Positions 17,084 through 24,990 of a stretch of 55,009 bases of DNA are shown in pieces; the first letter of the stretch is position 1, and every line of letters begins with the position of its first letter. This DNA is from Lentisphaerae bacterium GWF2_44_16. Lineage in GTDB: Bacteria > Verrucomicrobiota > Lentisphaeria > Victivallales > GWF2-45-14. The stretch is taken from contig MHBF01000100.1 of NCBI GenBank assembly GCA_001803225.1, positions 725 through 55,733 of the forward strand, in the 5' to 3' direction. The notes under the pieces were generated by a model. That model saw nothing but the letters and a program-made list of their open reading frames with translations. It was not told the origin of the DNA and made no database searches. A program made the translations under genes and the position numbers.

Positions 17084-17189
17084 AAATCATCCGCCATATT
17101 CCGTATTGTATGAACTGCTAATATATGCGAATTAAGAAACAAAGAAAGCTTAAAAGTATTGTTATGCGGCAATTCAGTTAAAATTCGCG

Positions 17190-17870
17190 TTACGGCGCGT
17201 CAGGTGTCCAATACTTCAACTGATCGCATTGCGGTTCGCGGAACTTATAATAAGCGACATGACCATCGACATGGTTGATATTAATTCCGTTCTTATGCCA
17301 GTAAACCGCTGCTGGAAGACCGGGCTTGTTCGCAGAGCCCTTGTATGAATAAATTATGGAGGAAGCATTTGACGGCATAAAGTTAAAGCAGGTGGAAGAA
17401 TGCCGGAATTCTGAAATTCTCCACCTCCGCGTAGGCAAACTAAGACCTTCCGGATAGGCAATCTGCCCATTTTGCCGGTAAGTATAATAAAAAACTCTGT
17501 TCGCGCCATCCAGATTAGCCAGGTTCTGCAGCATCGGACTGGGGTCAGTCGGGCAGACAAAAAAACCGCGTTTATCGTTTTCTTTGGCGTTAACATATGA
17601 ATACAGGCGCAACACCGAATGCTGACCATAAACCATAAAGCCATCATAATCATTTGTGTACATCGTACTGGCCGCGCCTATTTCCTTAAGTCTGCCGGCA
17701 CAGACTATTTTTTTGGCGCTATCCCTCGCGCTTTTCAGTGACGGCAGGAGCATCGCCGCAAGAATCGCGATTATTGAAATCACAATCAGGAGTTCCAGCA
17801 GAGTAAAAGCTGTTCTAATAAAAGGGCATTTTGCTGCTTCATAAAATAATCTGGACATATGATTTTTCAT
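17190..17870 (-). CDS. Prepilin-type N-terminal methylation protein
   Basis: 226 aa. After an unusually long basic leader (about 21 residues) comes FTLLELLIVISIIAILAAML, a type IV pilin/pseudopilin N-helix with the essential Glu at +5. The residue before the cleavage site is Ala, not the usual Gly. The rest is a small secreted globular domain ending in a HVDGHVAYYKF-type motif seen in the DUF1559-like proteins of Lentisphaerae and Planctomycetes. These are numerous in such genomes and of unknown role. ATG 17870 is preferred to the TTG at 17873. It forms a TGATG overlap with the upstream paralogue, with AGGGAG upstream. Confidence 0.85.
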   Translation of the reverse strand: MKNHMSRLFYEAAKCPFIRTAFTLLELLIVISIIAILAAMLLPSLKSARDSAKKIVCAGRLKEIGAASTMYTNDYDGFMVYGQHSVLRLYSYVNAKENDKRGFFVCPTDPSPMLQNLANLDGANRVFYYTYRQNGQIAYPEGLSLPTRRWRISEFRHSSTCFNFMPSNASSIIYSYKGSANKPGLPAAVYWHKNGININHVDGHVAYYKFREPQCDQLKYWTPDAP

Positions 17871-18553
17871 CAATAATCTCCCTCGCGCCAGAAAACATCT
17901 TTGTTATTGGTCGGAATATCTACATATTTTTTTGTTCCGGCATGCAAATCGGCATACAGGACATTTACGCTGTTGCCTATATGCCGCGCGCCTCTCTGGA
18001 TATATATGGTCTCCCCGTAATACGCCTGAGAAGCGGACGAATCCATCACCATTGAAATCATTGAAGGCTTCACCAGGGCTTTCCAGTTCTTGGGACTTTT
18101 GGTAAAATGAACGCCGCTGAGGCCGGGGGCAAAACAAAAGTTATATCCGTATGAGCAATACCAGTTCGTATGGTCGGTGTCCGGTTTTCCATCCCATGAA
18201 GGACAATAGAAGACAGTTCCTCTCCTGAGATGGTTTTTATACTGGTTCTTGTATCCGGGAACCCCAAGGGAAGCGTTTTCTTTCTCGCCGTAAATATAAG
18301 GCCATATCCATGTTGACCAGAGTATGTCATCATATCCTGCGTAAACGGCAGCCGAATAAGGCGGGGCGCAGCCGTTATTATCTCCTCCATACATCTCAAA
18401 AGCGGTGCCGATTTGTTTCTCGTTTGAGCGGCAGATTATTTCCTGCCCTTTCTGGCGGGCCTTTTTCAAGGCCGGCAGAAGCATGGCCGCTAGAATCGCT
18501 ATTATGGATATCACAATGAGCAATTCCACAAGAGTGAAAAACCATTTTTTCAT
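17870..18553 (-). CDS. Prepilin-type N-terminal methylation protein
   Basis: 227 aa paralogue of the gene after it. MKKWFFTLVELLIVISIIAI shows the basic leader, cleavage next to Phe and the Glu at +5. The C-terminal part contains NSVNVLYADLHAGTKKYVD, the common H-x-G type ending of this group. ATG 18553 is chosen because GGAAGGTG sits 5 bases upstream; the longer ATG at 18571 would bury it. The stop overlaps the next ATG by one base (TGATG). It lies 67 bases downstream of the GH2-type gene on the same strand, so co-expression with that enzyme is possible. Confidence 0.86.
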   Translation of the reverse strand: MKKWFFTLVELLIVISIIAILAAMLLPALKKARQKGQEIICRSNEKQIGTAFEMYGGDNNGCAPPYSAAVYAGYDDILWSTWIWPYIYGEKENASLGVPGYKNQYKNHLRRGTVFYCPSWDGKPDTDHTNWYCSYGYNFCFAPGLSGVHFTKSPKNWKALVKPSMISMVMDSSASQAYYGETIYIQRGARHIGNSVNVLYADLHAGTKKYVDIPTNNKDVFWREGDY

Positions 18554-18620
18554 CGTGCACCTTCCATGCATATATTATAAACCGGAACAGGCCCGAAAAC
18601 CATAGTTTTGAACATTAAAT

Positions 18621-21600
18621 TCATTTTTTCACGTCCTCAAGCGAACAGGCATATCTTCCGTCCCATTCATTTCCCGTCACGTACTTTATAAGATTATTCA
18701 GATATGCCGTGGCGACGGCGTCAAAACCGTACTGGGACGTGGCGTCAATCTGTGAAAGGATAAGCAGGCCTTTTCCAATCCTGATTTCACAGAGAAGCCC
18801 CCCCAAACGCGTCATAGTATCCTCCTTAACTCCTTTGTCCGTAAAGCCGTTGCTGTTTCCTGCTATTATCACGCCTTCATTAAGCGGCATTGCAAGATAT
18901 GAATATATTTTCCCATACAGAGCGGACCACTTTTTCCAGTTTTCCGGTTTATTAATGCCCTTCAAAACCGGATGTTCCGGCTCTATAATATCCGCATGTA
19001 TCCCTATCGCCGCCTTTTCACCGAAAATCCTGGTCAACTTCCTGAAAGCCCCCACGCTCTGGATTTTCACGTTCTGCAAAAGCGGAATATTTCTGTTCTG
19101 TTCAAGGCAGAGCGCCCTTCCCCCGTTTTCAAGGTACGCCGAGAGCTTCGCGTTATTTTCCTTTGTCAGGAGGCCGGCCATTCCCTGGGCAATTATCACA
19201 AGGTCGTATTTTTTCAAATCGTTATAATTCGAAACGATTTCGCTTTTGACGCCAAGCACATCCAGGAGGCGCGAGGGATTGAAATCATAAAGGTAATGGT
19301 CGCCAGCATCAATTACTCCGATTGATTTATTGGTACTTATCTTCATCCCGGTGTTTTCTTTTCCCAGTATGAATGCGTTGTAGATGTTTTCGCTGTATGT
19401 CTTATCATCTGAAACAAGGGCAAAGGAAAGCGAATAATCGCCGGTTTTCAGGAGCGGATTGACTTTAAAAAGGTATACTATTTCTTTTTTATCGCCCCTG
19501 AGCAAATCCCCTGCCGGGATTTTCATGATTTCAAGAATTCTGCTGCCTCCGTCTTTAAGTTCGATTTTCACAGCGGCATTTTTGATATCGGCACTGCCGT
19601 AGTTGAAACAGAAGACCCTCAGCTGATATTCCTTTCCCGCAAAAAAGTTGTGCTTCCACTGCATGTCCGCGCATATGAAAACAGGAGCATTCTTTTTTGA
19701 GAGGACTTTCCCGAGAGGGCTTTCATTCATACCCTGCGGGTCAAGTTCTTTCGCCGCCTTTTCGTCCAGGCTTACCTCCGGGGATGAAACCATCCCGAAA
19801 CCCTGAACATATTCATCGCTCATCCTCGCCATTTCCACCATTTCTCCGACATGTTCCGCAAGCAGTGGATAAAGTTTATCCCTGTCGAGAGAATTCCTTA
19901 TCCCGGCAACGTTCACATCGCAATAATGGAAGTCCAGATATCTTGCGTTTTCAGGCGCAGGCAGACTGTAAAGTTCGCAGTAAAGCTTCTTGTTGATTTT
20001 GCCGTTCTCAATTACCTTGCCGTAACGGGAGAGAATGGCGAGCCAGTATTGCGTATGCTGCCTGTACCCGTAATAATACAAAGCTTCCGTATAAACTGAC
20101 GGTTTCTGATTTCCGGCATAGAACTTGGAATTCCAAGCCAATGTCTGCTGTTTCAGATAGTCGGGAATGAGTGTATGAACAAACGCGCCTCCACAACTTC
20201 CCTGCAATGCCGCTGGATTGAAAAAATCAAAAGGCGGCGGCGGTATCAGCGGCACCAATTTATTATTCTCGTCCTGCCCCGATGACATGCCGGACTGGGC
20301 GCTGCTGAACAATCTGCTGCTGTCATATTTGCGAAGCACCTTGACATAACGGTGAAAATCCGTGCTTACGCCGGGAACACGATTGCACTCGCCTTCCGGT
20401 GTATATGCGACAACTGAAGGATGATTATAAGCCGCCGCCGCATTTCTTTTCAATGTTTCATTGAGAAACGCCTCCCTGTCGCTTTTAAGAAGTTTTTCAG
20501 CGTAGTCTGAATACTCGCATTCAAGCAGGACATCAGGAGTAGGTATCTGGAGAATGCCGAGCTCGTCGCAGATATCAAGAAAGGCCTTAGGCGGTATTTT
20601 TTCTATTCTGAAAATCGTATTGAGATTTGCCTGCTTCAACAGCAAAAGATATTTCCGCAGAAAGTTATTGCGATTGTGATAAAAATCAAAATGGGTCTGT
20701 TGCAAGTTTACAAGAGCTGTGCATTCCGGGGATATCCCGAAAAGAAATATTTTGTTCCCGTTTAAATAAAAATATTGATTTTTAACTGAAAATTCACGGA
20801 GCCCGAAACGCTCCCAGCCAATTACTTTGTCATCACTGTAGACCTTGAGCGAATAGAGGAACGGATTGAAAGTGTCCCAGAGGACGGGATTGTTTATTTT
20901 GACTGAAAATTCCACATCATTGTCCCCCGGATTAAGTGACTTGCAGTTAATGTCAAATTTTGAAACAGAGCTTGAACCGCTTATTCTTTTCTGATATTCA
21001 GGGCTTCCGGCCCACGGTCTGATTTCGCCTTTCAATTTTGCGTTTGAAGATTTTTTATTTCCGTTGAATACAGTGCATTTCACGTTTACGGTGCCGGGGA
21101 GTTTCGGTGTGATGAAAATATTTTTGCAGTAAATCTGCGGAACGAACTCTATCAGACACGGGCCGAATATGCCGTTGGTATTATTCTTATCATAGCCGCC
21201 CGATTGTTTTATATAGAAACGCACTGTTATATTGTTTTCTTTGCCAAACTCGATGAAATCGGTGATATCGATATTATGGATATCAGCGCATTTTCCCGGT
21301 ATCATGTTTAAGGGCCTTGCGGCTTCTTTGCCGTTTATCCATATCACCGGTTCCCATGCCAAGTTGCTGAAAGTGATTATTGCCCTGCCGTCCTTGTATT
21401 TTTCGGGAACGGTGAAAGATTTGCGAAGGTATCCGATGCCCGGCCCCGGCACGACAGTATCGGCGCGCCCCGGCCTGCACCATAATTTCTTCGGGATTGC
21501 CATGTCCTGCCATGCGCCGTCATTGCAGTCGCGTTTCCAGAAATTTTCCTTCATCCCCTCGTCGCTGAAATCATATCCGGGCTTCCCGTCCACTTCCTTA

Positions 21601-21779
21601 AATTTCCATTTGCCATGCAGATAAAGCTGTTCCTTTTTTCCATAAAAAACATCACAGTCTTCAGGTTTAAGGCAGGCATCGGCATTGTCCTTTTCCGCCG
21701 CGCCAACACCTCCGCAAAGGAAAAAACCTGTTGCCGTAAAAATCGAAAACATAGCCCGCCGAATAAATTTTCTCATCAT
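18621..21779 (-). CDS. Secreted glycoside hydrolase family 2-like protein
   Basis: 1052 aa. Signal peptide about 1-27. The GH2 plan is visible: sugar-binding jelly roll (about 50-210, LHGKWKF, YLRKSF), immunoglobulin-like domain (about 215-325), TIM barrel (about 330-690), and a C-terminal region with a GATase1-like beta-galactosidase domain (about 845-1040). The acid/base Glu is probably E464 (HPSVVAYTPEGEC), but the Asn normally before it is Gly; the nucleophile is probably E565 (SVYTEALYYYG). Exact sugar specificity cannot be read. It shares its architecture with the 26957 gene and has its own strong promoter. It acts outside the cytoplasm. Confidence 0.82.
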   Translation of the reverse strand: MMRKFIRRAMFSIFTATGFFLCGGVGAAEKDNADACLKPEDCDVFYGKKEQLYLHGKWKFKEVDGKPGYDFSDEGMKENFWKRDCNDGAWQDMAIPKKLWCRPGRADTVVPGPGIGYLRKSFTVPEKYKDGRAIITFSNLAWEPVIWINGKEAARPLNMIPGKCADIHNIDITDFIEFGKENNITVRFYIKQSGGYDKNNTNGIFGPCLIEFVPQIYCKNIFITPKLPGTVNVKCTVFNGNKKSSNAKLKGEIRPWAGSPEYQKRISGSSSVSKFDINCKSLNPGDNDVEFSVKINNPVLWDTFNPFLYSLKVYSDDKVIGWERFGLREFSVKNQYFYLNGNKIFLFGISPECTALVNLQQTHFDFYHNRNNFLRKYLLLLKQANLNTIFRIEKIPPKAFLDICDELGILQIPTPDVLLECEYSDYAEKLLKSDREAFLNETLKRNAAAAYNHPSVVAYTPEGECNRVPGVSTDFHRYVKVLRKYDSSRLFSSAQSGMSSGQDENNKLVPLIPPPPFDFFNPAALQGSCGGAFVHTLIPDYLKQQTLAWNSKFYAGNQKPSVYTEALYYYGYRQHTQYWLAILSRYGKVIENGKINKKLYCELYSLPAPENARYLDFHYCDVNVAGIRNSLDRDKLYPLLAEHVGEMVEMARMSDEYVQGFGMVSSPEVSLDEKAAKELDPQGMNESPLGKVLSKKNAPVFICADMQWKHNFFAGKEYQLRVFCFNYGSADIKNAAVKIELKDGGSRILEIMKIPAGDLLRGDKKEIVYLFKVNPLLKTGDYSLSFALVSDDKTYSENIYNAFILGKENTGMKISTNKSIGVIDAGDHYLYDFNPSRLLDVLGVKSEIVSNYNDLKKYDLVIIAQGMAGLLTKENNAKLSAYLENGGRALCLEQNRNIPLLQNVKIQSVGAFRKLTRIFGEKAAIGIHADIIEPEHPVLKGINKPENWKKWSALYGKIYSYLAMPLNEGVIIAGNSNGFTDKGVKEDTMTRLGGLLCEIRIGKGLLILSQIDATSQYGFDAVATAYLNNLIKYVTGNEWDGRYACSLEDVKK

Positions 21780-21836
21780 TGCCCGTTCTCCCGCAGAGCA
21801 GGTTAAATCAACGTGAAACTACTTCTGACACCTGAA

Positions 21837-21865
21837 ATTATATATATGAAAATTAATAAAGTCAA
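21837..21865 (-). promoter_or_regulatory. Promoter of the secreted GH2-like gene
   Basis: On the minus strand: TTGACT (21865-21860), exactly 17 bases, TATAAT (21842-21837), about 58 bases before the start codon at 21779. The -35 is embedded in ATTGACTTTAT, which recurs at 24935 and in variant form at 21915. Confidence 0.7.
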
Positions 21866-21884
21866 TATTTATTCCATTTATTAC

Positions 21885-21912
21885 TTGTTTTTTTCTTGAA
21901 AAGATATATAAT
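21885..21912 (+). promoter_or_regulatory. Candidate promoter of the GntR-LacI regulator gene
   Basis: TTGTTT (21885-21890), 16 bases, TATAAT (21907-21912). It is divergent from the promoter at 21837-21865. Confidence 0.4.
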
Positions 21913-21914
21913 TT

Positions 21915-21925
21915 ATAGAGTCAAT
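21915..21925 (-). promoter_or_regulatory. Possible operator ATTGACTCTAT beside the regulator gene
   Basis: A minus-strand ATTGACTCTAT with AAAT following lies just downstream of the regulator's -10 box. It matches the extended -35 regions at 21856-21866 and 24935-24945 at 10 of 11 positions, and could be where the regulator represses itself. The role is inferred. Confidence 0.3.
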
Positions 21926-21960
21926 CGATTTTTATATTGAATCCAATAAGGAGTTGGCGC

Positions 21961-23034
21961 ATGATAAAGAAATCCAACTTTATACCCAAATACGAGAAGA
22001 TACTTAATATTCTGCTGAGAGAAATTTCATCAAGATTCCGGCGGGGAGACCTTTTTTATACGCAGCGGGAACTTATGAAGCATTTCGAAGCCAGCTATGC
22101 GACAATAGGCCATGTTCTGAAAGATTTGAAAGCAAAGGATATCATTGACTGTCGTGTGGGGAAAGGTATTTTCATAAAAAACATACCGCCTCCAAGAAAG
22201 CTCAGGCCGACAAGGATTTCAGTCTTTCTTAATGACTACCAGACTGCGCAGGTCGAGTCAACTATATCCAGCCTTCAGATTCAGGGACTCATTAATTCAC
22301 AGAAAAAATACGCGTGTGAAATAGTTTACCACATCAGAAATAAAGACCCCCAGAAGATGCTTTCCATGTTTCATGAAAGCGCGTCTGACGGAATACTCTT
22401 TATAGAGGATGGCCTTTTTGAGCTGATAGATTTGGCGGAAGAATACAAGATACCTTCTGTCGTTGTGCATCCAATTCATCAGAAACATAATTTGAGTATT
22501 GAGATTGATGACGCCTGCGGATTTAAAATAGCCACTCAGGAACTCATAAAAAAGGGTTGTTCCCAAATCATGATATTAGGGTTCAGGATATTCGATGGGC
22601 ACAATGTGAATAAGGTGGACGGTTATCAGGTAGCATTGAAACTTTCAGGCATTCCATACAGGAAAGAACTAATCCTTAATCTGACAAGTTATGATATAAC
22701 AGAACGCCTCGAACAGATAAAGGAGGCGATAATAAAAAGGAAAAATTATGACGGCATTATTGTTCTGCAGCCGGAACTTCTGGAGTTACTCGAATCAGTC
22801 CTGCGCAGAGAAAACGTAAAAGTCCCTGAAGATGTCAAGATAGCGGTTTTCGGCAATTATGGTTATACGCTGAAAACCCCTTTTCCCGTAGGTGTAATTA
22901 AAGTGCCCCATATAGAAGCAGTGGAAGCGGGCGTAGAGTTACTCATAAGAAAAAGCATGGAACACAATCTGATTTCTGAAATAAAACTTTTAAGGCCGCT
23001 TTTTGAATGGAACCCCCCAAATAGGATTTTTTGA
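21961..23034 (+). CDS. GntR-LacI type transcriptional regulator
   Basis: 357 aa. An N-terminal GntR-like winged helix (about 5-70, YTQRELMKHFEASYATIGHVL) is joined to a LacI/periplasmic-binding-protein-like effector domain (about 82-350). Ligand-binding-type segments include SDGILFIEDG and VAVFGNYG-like IAVFGNYGYTLKTPFP. ATG 21961 is used, not the TTG at 21937, because AAGGAG lies 7 bases upstream of it. The heparinase-like gene starts 1 base after the stop. It probably controls the surrounding polysaccharide genes in response to a sugar, with the ATTGACTYTAT motifs as candidate operators. Confidence 0.87.
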   Translation: MIKKSNFIPKYEKILNILLREISSRFRRGDLFYTQRELMKHFEASYATIGHVLKDLKAKDIIDCRVGKGIFIKNIPPPRKLRPTRISVFLNDYQTAQVESTISSLQIQGLINSQKKYACEIVYHIRNKDPQKMLSMFHESASDGILFIEDGLFELIDLAEEYKIPSVVVHPIHQKHNLSIEIDDACGFKIATQELIKKGCSQIMILGFRIFDGHNVNKVDGYQVALKLSGIPYRKELILNLTSYDITERLEQIKEAIIKRKNYDGIIVLQPELLELLESVLRRENVKVPEDVKIAVFGNYGYTLKTPFPVGVIKVPHIEAVEAGVELLIRKSMEHNLISEIKLLRPLFEWNPPNRIF

Positions 23035-23035
23035 G

Positions 23036-24895
23036 ATGATTTTCGATAATAAAACATTTTTCATGAATTCCCCGGAGAAACAGAAAGAGCTTGTAAATTA
23101 TTTTCTCTCCAGAAAAAAGCCTTTCTTCATTTCTGAGCATCTTTTCATGTGTAAGGACTGGCGGCTCGGAGACGATATCAATGCCCTGGAGAACGCTGAA
23201 AGAACAGATAAGGAAAAATTTCTGAACGACGACGGAAGAATAATTCCTTTTAAATGGCGTAACCCGGAAGAATGGGGAAATTTCAGCGGATATATGAAGT
23301 TTTACATGGTAAGAGGCAACATTCAGGGCGATATATGCCTGGCGTACCTGAAAAGCGGGAATAAAAAATACCTGAAACTCTTTGCCGAATATCTGGAGGC
23401 ATTTGAAGAAAATACTTCCTTTCACAGAAAAGCGTTTGATATGAAAAGCGGAAGCGCCGCCTTTTACGGCGGTTTCGATCCGAATATGTCGTGGGCCAAA
23501 ACGGATTGGGGCCCCTGGAACGAGCCGATGGACCTCGGACACAGAATATCGCGCCACTGGAGGATATGGGCATCCGGCATCTTCAAAGAACTTCCGGCAA
23601 ACCTGAGCTTCAATTTTCTGAAAAGACAGTATGAACTGATTATGGAATATAATGAATTCGCGGATTTTCCATACAAATCGGGAAATCATTACCTCTTTGA
23701 ATTGGGAACTGTTCCATATCTTGGCGCTTCCATGTTTCCGGAATTTGAGGAATGCAGAGTTATGCGGGACAAGGCCGTTGCTCTTATAAATAATTATGTC
23801 AGGCATTCAATACTTCCCGATGGTTCCTACATGGAGCATTCATCGTCATATACAGTAGTAACATTTCTCGATATTCTGGCGCCTTATTGTTTTGCTGAAC
23901 GTAATGACCTGAAACTTCTGACAAAAAATAATTCAGAAAAATTAAAGAAGTTTGCAGGTTTTATTTTCGACCTTTTTCATCCTTGCGATACCATTACGTG
24001 TTTCGGTGATTCCACACCATTTGATATCAATACCGCGCTTGGGATAACTGAAAAGGAACTCTCTGACCTGGGAATTAAAATCCCGCCCCGGAAAATCTCA
24101 TCAGTATATCCTCATGCCGGCTATGCTTTTCTGGGAAATAAAAAAGCCAGAATGTCCATATCGGCAATGAAAAAACATTTTCCAAAGGCGCACATCCACT
24201 GGGAACATCTGACTTTTGAATTCTGTTATAACGGGATATTGTGGATAGCCGATCCAGCGTCGGTAATAAGAGGGAGGGAAGCTTATACAAGACCGCTTAT
24301 TTATTCGGGAAAAGCTAAAAAAGCCCCCGCCCGTCAATACCACTATTCGCTTGCCGCCCATAACAGCGTCCTGATAGATGATCTGATACCCGGCGATGAG
24401 GCATATACAGAACACGAGTTCGGTGGAACGCCAGCCGAATGCAGTGCTCATTTCTTTTCAGCGCAGGAGCAGAAGTACAGCGCATCCCATTACTTGTACA
24501 TATCCCTTGGGATAAGGCATAAAAGAATATTCCAACGTCTTTCCGAAAATGTTTTTTTGATTGAGGATATATTCAGCGGGCATCCCGACAGGCTTCCTCA
24601 TCTTTACAGGACGCTGATACATCCAATGCCGGATATAAAGGTCGAGCTGAAAAATGAAAAATGCGCAGTCCTGAAACGCGATAATGAATCAGTAAGCATA
24701 TATTTCCATGACGGCCGGACAGAACTCAACCCAGACATTCACATCAGAAAATACGCTTATAACGATGATGAAAAAAATCTGAGTTACATATCAAGCGCTT
24801 TCACGGCATCAGGGCCTTGCCGTTCAAGTTTTGCGATTGTATGCGGGAAACACAGTCCAAAAAAACTTTTAAATTCAATTGGATTTACTTTTTAG
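23036..24895 (+). CDS. Heparinase II/III-like polysaccharide lyase
   Basis: 619 aa. The first 320 residues are an alpha/alpha toroid-like helical region (WGPWNEPMDLGHRISRHWR, SGNHYLFELG with the expected catalytic Asn/His pair, LPDGSYMEHSSSY with a candidate Tyr). The second half is the heparinase II/III beta-sandwich: HIHWEHLTFEFCYNGILWIADP and YHYSLAAHNSVLIDD match the family's conserved core and its His. Such lyases cleave uronic-acid containing polysaccharides or oligosaccharides. No signal peptide is present with the chosen ATG, so it would act on imported oligosaccharides. ATG 23036 follows the regulator stop directly; an upstream in-frame start at 23003 would overlap the regulator. Confidence 0.82.
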   Translation: MIFDNKTFFMNSPEKQKELVNYFLSRKKPFFISEHLFMCKDWRLGDDINALENAERTDKEKFLNDDGRIIPFKWRNPEEWGNFSGYMKFYMVRGNIQGDICLAYLKSGNKKYLKLFAEYLEAFEENTSFHRKAFDMKSGSAAFYGGFDPNMSWAKTDWGPWNEPMDLGHRISRHWRIWASGIFKELPANLSFNFLKRQYELIMEYNEFADFPYKSGNHYLFELGTVPYLGASMFPEFEECRVMRDKAVALINNYVRHSILPDGSYMEHSSSYTVVTFLDILAPYCFAERNDLKLLTKNNSEKLKKFAGFIFDLFHPCDTITCFGDSTPFDINTALGITEKELSDLGIKIPPRKISSVYPHAGYAFLGNKKARMSISAMKKHFPKAHIHWEHLTFEFCYNGILWIADPASVIRGREAYTRPLIYSGKAKKAPARQYHYSLAAHNSVLIDDLIPGDEAYTEHEFGGTPAECSAHFFSAQEQKYSASHYLYISLGIRHKRIFQRLSENVFLIEDIFSGHPDRLPHLYRTLIHPMPDIKVELKNEKCAVLKRDNESVSIYFHDGRTELNPDIHIRKYAYNDDEKNLSYISSAFTASGPCRSSFAIVCGKHSPKKLLNSIGFTF

Positions 24896-24935
24896 TATAT
24901 TTCAAAACTATTTCCCGATAATATATCTAAAACAA

Positions 24936-24964
24936 TTGACTTTATATATCGTTTTCAATATACT
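24936..24964 (+). promoter_or_regulatory. Promoter of the glycan-degradation operon
   Basis: TTGACT (24936-24941), 17 bases, TATACT (24959-24964). The transcript would start near 24971, about 20 bases before the start codon. The -35 lies in ATTGACTTTATATAT, shared with the divergent GH2 promoter. Confidence 0.7.
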
Positions 24965-24990
24965 GTAATGAAAAGGTAAAGGACAGTGAA

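Noticed and set aside
21937-21960. Longer N-terminus (TTG start) of the regulator
   Set aside because: The AAGGAG ribosome binding site lies inside this stretch and serves the ATG at 21961.
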